From: Streptomyces sp. man185
Lineage (GTDB): Bacteria > Actinomycetota > Actinomycetes > Streptomycetales > Streptomycetaceae
DNA: 34,523 nucleotides
NCBI GenBank assembly: GCA_002551355.1
Contig: NTHE01000077.1
Coordinates: 1 to 34,523 of the forward strand
Direction of reading: 5' to 3'
Program-made: the position numbers and the translations under genes
Shown here: piece by piece, positions 7,456-14,314 of the stretch
Layout of the letters: the number at the start of each line of letters is the position of its first letter
Numbering within the stretch: position 1 is the first letter of the stretch
The notes under the pieces: generated by a model
Seen by the model: only the letters and a program-made list of their open reading frames with translations
Told to the model about the DNA's origin: nothing
Database searches by the model: none

Positions 7456-8554
7456 CGGCGCCCTCCTGACGGCGGCCCTCACCCTCCTGGCCGCGGCCCC
7501 GCGCATCGCGCAGCGGGGCCACCGCGAAGTCCTTCATCCCCTCGGCGAAGGACACTCGGGGCCGCCAGCCCAGCTCCTCGCGCAGCGCCCGCGAGTCCGC
7601 CGTGACATGGCGTACGTCGCCGAGGCGGTACTCCCCGGTGACCACCGGGGATGGCCCGCCGTGGGCGCCGGCCAGGGCGGCGGCCATCTCGCCGATGGTG
7701 TGCGGCTCGCCGCTGCCGGTGTTGTACGCGGCGAAGGACGCGGGCCGCCGCTGCCGCACCTCCTCCAGGGCCACCGAGTTCGCCGCCGCCACATCATGGA
7801 CGTGGACGAAGTCGCGCCGCTGGCCTCCGTCCTCGTAGACCCGGGGGGCCTCGCCGCGCGCCAGGGCCGAGCGGAAGAACGAGGCGACACCGGCGTACGG
7901 GGTGTCGCGCGGCATCCCCGGCCCGTACACGTTGTGGTAGCGCAGGGACACCGCCCGGCCGCCCGTCGCCCGCGCCCACGCGGCGGCCAGGTGCTCCTGG
8001 GCCAGCTTGGTCGACGCGTACACATTGCGCGGGTCCACCGGCGCGTCCTCGGCCACCAGCCCGGGTGTCAGCTCCGCCCCGCAGTCCGGGCAGCGCGGCT
8101 CGAAGTTCCCCGCCCGCAGATCGGCCTCCGCGCGCGGGCCGGGGCGGACCGTGCCGTGCCGGGGACACGCGTAGCGCCCCTCGCCGTAGACGACCATCGA
8201 ACCGGCCAGCACCAGGTCCCGGACCCCAGCCGCCGCCATCTCCGCCAGCAGCACCGACGTACCGAGGTCGTTGCACCCCACGTACAGCGGGGCGTCCGCG
8301 AAGTCCTTGCCGAGGCCGACCATGGCCGCCTGGTGGCACACGGCGTCCACCCCGGTCAGCGCCTCGGCCACCGCCTCCCGGTCCCGGACGTCCCCGACGA
8401 CCGCCCGGTCGCCCGGCAGTTCGGGCGGTGTGCCGCCGGGGTGGGCCGACGGCAGCAGGGCGTCCAGCACCACGCTCTCGTGCCCGGCCGCGGCGAGGGC
8501 GGTGACGACATGTGACCCGATGAACCCGGCTCCGCCGGTGACCAGTACGCGCAT
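7436..8554 (-). CDS. NAD-dependent epimerase/dehydratase with zinc-ribbon-like insert
   Basis: The 372-residue extended SDR starts MRVLVTGGAGFIGSH, which gives the Rossmann GGAGFIG at 7-13. The active site is Ser119 in LAGSMVVYGEG and Tyr179/Lys183 in YASTK. Between them lies an insert with Cys130-x2-His133 and Cys155-x2-Cys158, spaced like a small zinc site and not found in ordinary UDP-glucose 4-epimerases. The longer upstream frame was rejected because the fold begins exactly at this ATG, which follows TAGCGT by 7 nt. The substrate is probably a nucleotide-activated sugar that feeds the neighbouring transferases. Confidence 0.9.
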   Translation of the reverse strand: MRVLVTGGAGFIGSHVVTALAAAGHESVVLDALLPSAHPGGTPPELPGDRAVVGDVRDREAVAEALTGVDAVCHQAAMVGLGKDFADAPLYVGCNDLGTSVLLAEMAAAGVRDLVLAGSMVVYGEGRYACPRHGTVRPGPRAEADLRAGNFEPRCPDCGAELTPGLVAEDAPVDPRNVYASTKLAQEHLAAAWARATGGRAVSLRYHNVYGPGMPRDTPYAGVASFFRSALARGEAPRVYEDGGQRRDFVHVHDVAAANSVALEEVRQRRPASFAAYNTGSGEPHTIGEMAAALAGAHGGPSPVVTGEYRLGDVRHVTADSRALREELGWRPRVSFAEGMKDFAVAPLRDARGRGQEGEGRRQEGAVTLSGA

Positions 8555-8561
8555 GACCGCC

Positions 8562-8567
8562 ACGCTA
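8562..8567 (-). promoter_or_regulatory. Putative -10 of a leaderless promoter (TAGCGT)
   Basis: On the minus strand TAGCGT ends 7 nt before the epimerase ATG and there is no Shine-Dalgarno sequence between them. This is the third occurrence of this arrangement in the block. Confidence 0.5.
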
Positions 8568-8605
8568 GGGCCCTGCGAGGCGCCGGGCGGGGCGCGGCGC
8601 GCGCA

Positions 8606-8621
8606 CGTCACGGGAGCGTAA
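8606..8621. promoter_or_regulatory. Direct-repeat operator CGTCA-N6-CGTAA
   Basis: The near edge is 38 nt upstream of the epimerase TAGCGT, the same spacing and orientation as the 1240-1255 site relative to the membrane transferase. Nine of the ten half-site bases match the CGTCA-N6-CGTCA copies. Confidence 0.45.
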
Positions 8622-8687
8622 GGACGCTGCCGGCCTCTGAGGGCGGTCGTGACCTTCGGGGTGCTCCCGCCGGCGGCCGTCGCCCCA

Positions 8688-8709
8688 TATAGTTGCAGCT
8701 TGAACAACT
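8688..8709 (+). promoter_or_regulatory. Putative -10 (TATAGT) overlapping an inverted repeat
   Basis: TATAGT at 8688-8693 is a good -10 hexamer. It overlaps AGTTG (8691-8695), which pairs with CAACT (8705-8709) across 9 nt. It precedes the HTH protein gene, so it could be an autoregulatory operator. No convincing -35 is seen. Confidence 0.35.
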
Positions 8710-8744
8710 TTGCCCTGAGGGGCATGGGGAAAGGGGGCGGACCA

Positions 8745-9332
8745 GTGAGCGATCGGTCGGCGGGCGAGTCGCCGGAAGCCTGGGCTGAAGCCGTGGTGGC
8801 CGGGCTCGATGCCGCGAGGGCCGCGGAGCGCGCCCTGGCGGACGCCCTGCGCCCGGCCATGTCCTTGAAGGAGGAGAAGGCGCAACGGCGGGCCGAAGCC
8901 GTCCGGGCGGCGGCCATGGGGCTCGGCGCGGCCGGCTGTGCTTCCGCCGCGGGTGTCTCCGAGCGTCTGCTGGAATCCTGGCGCGCCGAGGACCCGGTCT
9001 TCGACGCCGCGCTGTCGGCGGCCAGGTCCCTGGCGCATGTGCACGACGTGGTACCGGACGTCGCCTCCAACCCCGCGGTGCTCAAGGTGGCGCTCGACGC
9101 CATTCTGAGCGGCGTGCCGTTCATCGCGGCCGGCGCCCTGGTGGGGGTGAAGCGGGACACGTTCTACCGGCTGAGGCGAGGCAACCCCCGGCTCGGCGCG
9201 CTGTTCGGCGCGGCGCAGAACGCGCGCCGCCGGAGCGAGTCGCCGGGCCGGAAGAGGAAGGCGGAGCTCAAGGGGTACCGGCTGGTCCGCCTCGACGCGT
9301 CGGAGCCCCCGCGCGCCGACCGCGACGCCTGA
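8745..9332 (+). CDS. Protein with two helix-turn-helix-like repeats, unknown function
   Basis: The gene encodes a 195-residue basic-tailed protein if it starts at the GTG after GGGGGCGG; an ATG at 8724 would add seven residues. An Ala/Arg/Glu-rich helical N-terminus is followed by two similar helix-turn-helix-like units. The first (~55-95) holds CASAAGVSERLLESWRAEDP. The second (~120-160) holds FIAAGALVGVKRDTFYRLRR. Each is followed by an Ala-rich helix (FDAALSAAR; LGALFGAAQNARR). The layout resembles small-terminase or transposase-type DNA-binding regions, but no catalytic domain is present. The C-terminus is strongly basic. It stands alone just upstream of the siderophore cluster, from which it is separated by an iron-regulated promoter. 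I cannot assign a family. Confidence 0.7.
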   Translation: MSDRSAGESPEAWAEAVVAGLDAARAAERALADALRPAMSLKEEKAQRRAEAVRAAAMGLGAAGCASAAGVSERLLESWRAEDPVFDAALSAARSLAHVHDVVPDVASNPAVLKVALDAILSGVPFIAAGALVGVKRDTFYRLRRGNPRLGALFGAAQNARRRSESPGRKRKAELKGYRLVRLDASEPPRADRDA

Positions 9333-9641
9333 GCGGCGGACTCCTGGCGTACGGGTCCGCGGCGAGAAATTCGGCCGTACTCCGGCAGTGGCCGGTCCTG
9401 GCCTCCACGGGTGCTGCGGGGTGGGGGCCGCGATGCGTCGCGCATGGCTCGGCAACACCGCTTACTTCAAGCCAGAATTGACAGATCGTCATCCAGGCGC
9501 CCTCTCGTGTGCCCTATCGACAGGGCTGGTTGATGAGCTTAGGCTCACCTAAGTGTGGGTGGGCGGCCCCGTCGGCGTGCCCGCCTCCCGCACCCTTCCC
9601 CTCACGCCTGACAGGCGGCTTTCCCAGACGATGGGAGTGAC
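9333..9641. other. 309-bp intergenic region with iron-regulated promoter
   Basis: No coding frame with a credible start is seen here, and in particular no mbtH-like or formyltransferase gene. The left part has a weak GCGGAC/GTCCGC hairpin (9336-9360) after the HTH gene. The right part has the iron box and promoter described separately, then a ~90-nt leader before the monooxygenase. Confidence 0.6.
9517..9552 (+). promoter_or_regulatory. Iron box (DmdR1/IdeR type) overlapping promoter of cchB
   Basis: The 19-mer at 9534-9552 ends TTAGGCTCACCTAA and matches the actinobacterial iron-box consensus at 16 of 19 positions by my alignment. TCGACA (9517-9522), a 17-bp spacer and TAGGCT (9540-9545) form a good promoter whose -10 lies inside the box. 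An Fe-bound DtxR-family repressor would therefore block it when iron is plentiful. Confidence 0.85.
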
Positions 9642-11003
9642 ATGTCTCAGGGTCTTCCTGGCGACACACCACTGGTCCACGACCTCATCGGCATCGGCTT
9701 CGGCCCGTCCAATGTGGCCATGGCGATCGCGCTCAGCGAGCACAACAGCAAAGTCGGCAGGCAGGATTCGGTCACCGCCCACTTCTTCGAGCAGCAGTCG
9801 AGCTTCGGCTGGCACCGCGGCATGCTCATCGACGACGCCACCATGCAGGTGTCCTTCCTCAAGGATCTGGTGACGCTCCGGAACCCGGCCAGCGAGTTCA
9901 GCTTCCTCTGCTATCTGCAGAGCCAGGGCCGGCTGATCGACTTCATCAACCACAAGAACCTCTTCCCGCTGCGGGTGGAGTTCCACGACTACTTCGAGTG
10001 GGCCGCGGCGAAGGTCGACGACCTGGTCTCCTACGGCCACGAAGTCGTCGCGGTCACGCCGTATCTCCACGACGGGACCGTGGAGTACCTGGACGTGACC
10101 GTCCGGTCCGGGGAGGGACTCGCCGTCCACCGGGCCCGCAACCTCGTCATCGGAACCGGCCTGCGCCCCGTCATGCCGCAAGGCGTGGAGCGCGGCGATC
10201 GCGTCTGGCACAACTCCGACCTGCTGCGAAAGGTCGACGGACTGGAGAGCACCTCGCCCCCGCCCTCACGGTTCGTCGTCGTCGGCGCCGGTCAGAGCGC
10301 CGCCGAGAACGTCGCCTACCTGCACCGCCGGTTCCCGGACGCCGAGGTCTGCGCGGTCTTCTCCCGTTACGGCTACAGCCCCGCCGACGACAGCAGCTTC
10401 GCCAACCGGATCTTCGACCCCGACGCGGTCGACGACTTCTTCGCCGCCCCCGAGGAGGTCAAGAACCGGCTGATGGCCTACCACGGCAACACCAACTACT
10501 CCGTGGTGGATATCGACCTGATCGACGACCTCTACCGGCAGATGTACCGGGAGAAGGTCCTCGGTACCGAACGGCTCCGCTTCCTCAACGTGTCCCGGGT
10601 CACCGGGGTGGAGGAGAAGCCCGACAGCGTCCGCGCCACCGTGCGATCCCTGGTGACCGACGAGGAGTCGGAACTGGACGCCGACGTCGTGGTGTTCGCC
10701 ACCGGCTACAGCCCCGCGGACCCGCTCGGCCTCCTCGGTGAGGTCGGCGAGCGCTGCCTGCGCGACGACGTGGGCCGCGTCCGGGTGGAGCGCGACTACC
10801 GGATCTCGACCGATCCCGGCCTGCGCTGCGGCATCTACCTCCAGGGGGGTACGGAGCACACGCACGGCATCACCACGTCGCTGCTCTCCAACACCGCGAT
10901 ACGGGTCGGCGAGATCCTGGACTCGCTGCTCGACCGCCGGGTCAAGTCCACCTCCGACGCGTCCCGTCCGGTGGCCGAGGTCGCCGAGGGCGCGGGCGGC
11001 TAG
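9642..11003 (+). CDS. cchB: L-ornithine N5-monooxygenase
   Basis: The 453-residue flavoprotein belongs to the SidA/PvdA/IucD family of N-hydroxylating monooxygenases. It uses FAD, NADPH and O2 to hydroxylate the side-chain amine of ornithine, the first step to the hydroxamate groups. The FAD motif GFGPSN is at 19-24; VVVGAGQSAAENVAYL is the NADPH-binding segment; FATGYSP is the family's late ATGY motif. The substrate region FLKDLVTLRNPASEFSFLCYL is conserved. The start has GGGAG 6 nt upstream. It is first in the cluster, behind an iron box. A strong hairpin separates it from the permease genes. Ornithine rather than lysine is inferred from the NRPS specificity. Confidence 0.95.
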   Translation: MSQGLPGDTPLVHDLIGIGFGPSNVAMAIALSEHNSKVGRQDSVTAHFFEQQSSFGWHRGMLIDDATMQVSFLKDLVTLRNPASEFSFLCYLQSQGRLIDFINHKNLFPLRVEFHDYFEWAAAKVDDLVSYGHEVVAVTPYLHDGTVEYLDVTVRSGEGLAVHRARNLVIGTGLRPVMPQGVERGDRVWHNSDLLRKVDGLESTSPPPSRFVVVGAGQSAAENVAYLHRRFPDAEVCAVFSRYGYSPADDSSFANRIFDPDAVDDFFAAPEEVKNRLMAYHGNTNYSVVDIDLIDDLYRQMYREKVLGTERLRFLNVSRVTGVEEKPDSVRATVRSLVTDEESELDADVVVFATGYSPADPLGLLGEVGERCLRDDVGRVRVERDYRISTDPGLRCGIYLQGGTEHTHGITTSLLSNTAIRVGEILDSLLDRRVKSTSDASRPVAEVAEGAGG

Positions 11004-11028
11004 CAACTGCTCAACCGCCGCTAGTTCG

Positions 11029-11069
11029 GCGCTCGGCCCGCCCGATGACCCATCGGACGGGCCGAGCGC
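11029..11069 (+). terminator. Long intergenic hairpin between cchB and cchC
   Basis: GCGCTCGGCCCG (11029-11040) pairs perfectly with 11058-11069. Inside it, CCGATG (11042-11047) pairs with CATCGG (11051-11056) around ACC, with a single C/A mismatch between the stems. No U-tract follows. It could be an attenuator, a partial terminator, or a 3' stabiliser for the monooxygenase mRNA. Confidence 0.6.
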
Positions 11070-11103
11070 GACCGGTCCGATCAAAGGGATATCGTTCGTC
11101 GAC

Positions 11104-12162
11104 ATGTTCACCACCGCAGTGGAGCGCCCCGCGCCAGAGGGGACGACGGACACCCGCAGACGTCGGGTCGTGGGGCTGGGCGTCCTTGCGGTGGCCCTGG
11201 TGATCGCGGCGACGGTGTCCTTGGCCGTCGGGGCGCGCGCGTTGAGCCCCGGCGAGGTCTGGCACGGGCTGTTCGCGGAGCCGGAGCCCGACCAGAAGCT
11301 CACCGAGATCCGGCTCATCGTCCAGACCGTGCGCGTGCCCCGGACGGTCCTCGCGATCGTGGCGGGCCTGGCGCTGGGGGTCGGCGGGGCGCTGATCCAG
11401 GGGTACACACGCAACCCCATCGCCGACACCGGACTGCTGGGGGTGAACGCCGGCGCCTCCTTTGCCGTGGTGTCGGTCATCGCCGTGTTCGGGCTCACCA
11501 ACCCGTTCCAGTACGTCTGGTTCGCCTTCGTCGGCGCGGGCATCGCCGGTGTCGTCGTGTTCGGCCTGGCGAGCATCGGAAGGGGCGCGGGCAACCCGCT
11601 GACCCTCGCCCTGGCCGGGCAGGGCGTCACCGTGTTCCTCGCGGCGATGACGACCGCGGTGGCGCTCTCCGACAAGGAGTCGCTGAACGCGCTGCGGTTC
11701 TGGAACGCGGGATCCGTCGCCGGTGTCGGCTTCGACGTCATCTGGCCGGTCACGGGGTTCATCGCCGTCGGACTGGTCCTGGCCCTGATCACGCTGCCCG
11801 CCCTCAATCTCCTCAACCTGGGCGACGACGTGGCGCGGGGACTGGGAGTGAACATCGCGGTGAACCGGACGATCGGCATCGTCGCCGTCACCCTGCTGGC
11901 CGGGGCCGCCACCGCGGCCTGCGGCCCCATCGCCTTCCTCGGGCTGATGGTCGCCCACGTGGCCCGCTCTCTGACCGGCCCCGACTACCGCTGGCTGGTG
12001 CCGTACGCGGGTCTGCTCGGCTCCGGTGTGCTGCTGGTCTGCGACATCGTGGGCCGGGTCGTCGTGCGGCCGGGTGAGTTGGAATCGGGTGTCGTGGTCG
12101 CCCTCCTCGGAGCCCCCTTCTTCGCGGTCCTGGTGTGGCGAGGGAAGTTCAGGAGCGCATGA
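11104..12162 (+). CDS. cchC: FecCD-family ferri-siderophore permease
   Basis: The 352-residue integral membrane subunit of a type II ABC importer starts MFTTAVERPAPEG. The FecCD signature is present: RVPRTVLAIVAGLALGVGGALIQGYTRNPIADTGLLGVNAGAS, given here only as a description spanning about residues 78-120. The coupling segment LGDDVARGLGVNI and GPIAFLGLMVAHVAR are also conserved. About ten membrane helices are expected. It should pair with the next permease and with the ATPase to import the ferric siderophore delivered by the lipoprotein. A purine-rich site lies about 15 nt before the ATG, longer than ideal. The stop overlaps the next gene's first ATG (ATGA). Confidence 0.93.
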   Translation: MFTTAVERPAPEGTTDTRRRRVVGLGVLAVALVIAATVSLAVGARALSPGEVWHGLFAEPEPDQKLTEIRLIVQTVRVPRTVLAIVAGLALGVGGALIQGYTRNPIADTGLLGVNAGASFAVVSVIAVFGLTNPFQYVWFAFVGAGIAGVVVFGLASIGRGAGNPLTLALAGQGVTVFLAAMTTAVALSDKESLNALRFWNAGSVAGVGFDVIWPVTGFIAVGLVLALITLPALNLLNLGDDVARGLGVNIAVNRTIGIVAVTLLAGAATAACGPIAFLGLMVAHVARSLTGPDYRWLVPYAGLLGSGVLLVCDIVGRVVVRPGELESGVVVALLGAPFFAVLVWRGKFRSA

Positions 12163-12186
12163 GAAAAGTTCAGGAGCGCATGAACG
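12145..12186 (+). repeat. 21-bp tandem duplication at the cchC/cchD junction
   Basis: Two 21-bp units (12145-12165, 12166-12186) share an exact 18-nt core, AAGTTCAGGAGCGCATGA. Each copy contains AGGAG and an ATG. The duplication is in frame and gives two equivalent ribosome sites and start codons for the second permease. Confidence 0.9.
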
Positions 12187-13259
12187 GGACCGACGGGACC
12201 GACGTGCCCGGAGTGAAGGCGTCGATGCCGCCGGGCGTGCGGCTCGGCCGGATGTCGTTCGTCTGGCGGCCCTGGCTCGTCCTGGTCACGCTCGTACTCG
12301 CGGCGGCGTCCTTCCTGGTCTTCTGCCTCTCCATCAGCGTCGGGGACTTCCCCATCGGCCTCTCCCGGGTGATCGCCACCATCCTCGGCCAGGGCGAACA
12401 GGTCGACGAGTTCGTGGTCATGGACCTCCGGATGCCCCGGGCGCTGGCCGGCCTCGTCGTCGGCATCGCCCTGGGCATCTCCGGGGCGCTCACCCAGTCC
12501 GTGGCGCGCAACCCGCTCGCCAGTCCGGACATCCTGGGGATCACCGCCGGAGCCGGCGCCGTCGCGGTGTTCCTGGTGACGGCGACGGGCGGGACCGCCG
12601 CGGCGATCGCCGGCTCCGTCGGGCTGCCCGCCGCGGCTCTCCTGGGCGGTCTCGGCACGGGGCTGCTGGTCTACTTCCTCGCCTGGCGGCGCGGTGTCGA
12701 CGGCTTCCGGCTCATCCTCATCGGCATCTCGGTCACCGCCATGATGCAGGCGATCACGACCTGGCTGCTGGTCTCGGCCGACATCCGGGACGTGGCGCGC
12801 GCCCAGGTATGGCTGGTCGGCTCACTGGACAACCGGTCCTGGGACGAGGTCCGGGTGGCGTTCTGGTGCACCCTCGTCCTGCTGGCCGTCGTGGCGACCG
12901 TGGCCTTCCCGTTCAAACCGATGCACCTCGGCGACGACGTCGCCGCCGGGCTGGGCGTACGGTTCGGCCGGGTGCGGGCCGTCCTGCTGCTCTGTGCGGT
13001 CCTGCTGGCCGCCGTGGGGGTGAGCGCGGCGGGACCGGTCCCGTTCGTCGCGCTGGTGGCCCCGCAGGTGGCGATGCGGCTGGCGCGGTGGCCCACGCCA
13101 CCGTTGATCGCCTCCGGCCTGGTGGGCGCGCTGCTGCTGATCGGCTCCGACCTGATCGCCCGCGCCGCGCTGCCGATCGGGCTGCCGGTGGGCGTGGTCA
13201 CCGCCGTGATCGGCGGCCCGTTCCTCGTCTATCTGCTGGTGCGGGCCAACCTCCGGTAG
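12159..13259 (+). CDS. cchD: FecCD-family ferri-siderophore permease
   Basis: This is the second permease subunit, 366 residues from the ATG at 12159 or 359 from the ATG at 12180. Both starts carry AGGAG at the same 3-nt distance because of a 21-bp duplication. The FecCD motifs RMPRALAGLVVGIALGISGA, NPLASPDILGITAGA, LGDDVAAGLGVRFG and AAGPVPFVALVAPQ are present. The N-terminal ~30 residues are cytoplasmic, followed by about ten helices. It forms the membrane channel with the upstream permease. The 12159 start is translationally coupled to the upstream stop. Confidence 0.93.
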   Translation: MRKVQERMNGTDGTDVPGVKASMPPGVRLGRMSFVWRPWLVLVTLVLAAASFLVFCLSISVGDFPIGLSRVIATILGQGEQVDEFVVMDLRMPRALAGLVVGIALGISGALTQSVARNPLASPDILGITAGAGAVAVFLVTATGGTAAAIAGSVGLPAAALLGGLGTGLLVYFLAWRRGVDGFRLILIGISVTAMMQAITTWLLVSADIRDVARAQVWLVGSLDNRSWDEVRVAFWCTLVLLAVVATVAFPFKPMHLGDDVAAGLGVRFGRVRAVLLLCAVLLAAVGVSAAGPVPFVALVAPQVAMRLARWPTPPLIASGLVGALLLIGSDLIARAALPIGLPVGVVTAVIGGPFLVYLLVRANLR

Positions 13260-13264
13260 ATGGT

Positions 13265-13283
13265 AGAAGTAAGGCTGACCTCA
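13265..13283 (+). promoter_or_regulatory. Degenerate iron box before cchE
   Basis: A 19-mer around AAGGCTGACCT matches the iron-box consensus at 13 of 19 positions by my alignment. It lies in the 37-bp gap between the second permease and the ATPase and could allow extra iron-regulated expression or repressor binding. It may also be chance. Confidence 0.35.
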
Positions 13284-13296
13284 ACAAGGGGGGCTC

Positions 13297-14139
13297 GTGG
13301 CCGCTCAGTTCACCGCCGGGATCGACGCCGGCGTCAAGGACGTCCCACGGCTGGCGGCCAGGGGCATCACCGTCGGGTACGGCGACCGGACGGTCATCGA
13401 CCAGCTCGACGTGGCGATTCCGCCCGGGGTGATCACCACGATCATCGGCCCCAACGGCTGCGGCAAGTCCACCCTGTTGCGCACCCTGACCCGGCTGCTC
13501 AAACCGGCCGGCGGCACCGTCGTCCTGGACGGTGAGGACATCGGCAGGCTCCGGACCAAGGACGTGGCGAAGAAGCTCGGACTGCTGCCGCAGGCTCCGG
13601 TCGCCCCGGAAGGGCTGACCGTCGCCGACCTCGTCGCCCGCGGACGCCACCCCCACCAGAGCTGGCTGCGGCAGTGGTCCTCGGACGACGCCGACGTGGT
13701 GCGGCGCGCCCTGGCCATGACGGGAGTGGCGGACCTGGCCGACCGGCCCGTCGACTCGCTGTCCGGCGGCCAGCGCCAGCGCGTGTGGATATCGATGACC
13801 CTCGCCCAGGGCACCGACCTGCTGCTGCTGGACGAGCCGACCACCTACCTCGACCTCGCCCACGCGATCGACGTGCTCGACCTGGTCGACGATCTCCACG
13901 AGTCGGGCTGCACCGTCGTCATGGTGCTGCACGATCTCAACCTGGCCACGCGCTACAGCGACAATCTCGTCGTCATGCGCGCGGGAGCCGTCCTGGCACA
14001 GGGGCATCCCCGGGATGTGATCACCGCCGAGCTGCTGCACGAGGCGTTCGGACTGCGGGCCAAGGTGATCGACGACCCGGTGGGCGACCGGCCGTTGATC
14101 GTGCCGATCGGCCGGGCGCACGTGCGGTCCGAACCGTAG
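13297..14139 (+). CDS. cchE: Ferri-siderophore importer ATP-binding protein
   Basis: The 280-residue FecE/FepC-type ATPase has Walker A GPNGCGKST at 51-59, a Q-loop in GLLPQAPVAPEG, signature LSGGQRQRVWIS, Walker B LLLLDEPTTYLD and H-loop MVLHDLN. All catalytic elements are intact, unlike the two exporter subunits downstream. The GTG start follows AAGGGGGG. It would energise the two permeases in import of the ferric siderophore. Confidence 0.94.
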   Translation: MAAQFTAGIDAGVKDVPRLAARGITVGYGDRTVIDQLDVAIPPGVITTIIGPNGCGKSTLLRTLTRLLKPAGGTVVLDGEDIGRLRTKDVAKKLGLLPQAPVAPEGLTVADLVARGRHPHQSWLRQWSSDDADVVRRALAMTGVADLADRPVDSLSGGQRQRVWISMTLAQGTDLLLLDEPTTYLDLAHAIDVLDLVDDLHESGCTVVMVLHDLNLATRYSDNLVVMRAGAVLAQGHPRDVITAELLHEAFGLRAKVIDDPVGDRPLIVPIGRAHVRSEP

Positions 14140-14200
14140 TCCGATGACCGAACAACAGATCCTCTGAGGAAGTTTGACGATCCGGCAGATTCAACTCGTC

Positions 14201-14242
14201 CTGACCAGTGGAAAGTTATCCGGTTAGGCTAGGCTGGCCTCA
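14201..14242 (+). promoter_or_regulatory. Iron box and promoter upstream of cchF
   Basis: The 19-mer 14224-14242 starts TTAGGCTAGGCT and matches the iron-box consensus at 15 of 19 positions by my alignment. CTGACC (14201-14206), an 18-bp spacer and TAGGCT (14225-14230) make a plausible promoter overlapping the box. It would drive lipoprotein, exporter, NRPS and second exporter genes. Confidence 0.75.
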
Positions 14243-14314
14243 CTTGCTCGGGGTACAGTCTGGCTGCCCTCATACCGGGGCGCAGTGGACAGCGCGAAAG
14301 CAAGGGATTGACGG

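Noticed and set aside
9336..9360. GCGGAC/GTCCGC hairpin after the HTH gene as a terminator
   Set aside because: The stem is only 6 bp with a 13-nt loop and no U-tract, too weak to call with confidence in such GC-rich DNA.
14174..14179. TTGACG as the -35 of the cchF promoter
   Set aside because: No -10 lies at 16-18 bp; the CTGACC/TAGGCT pair overlapping the iron box fits better.
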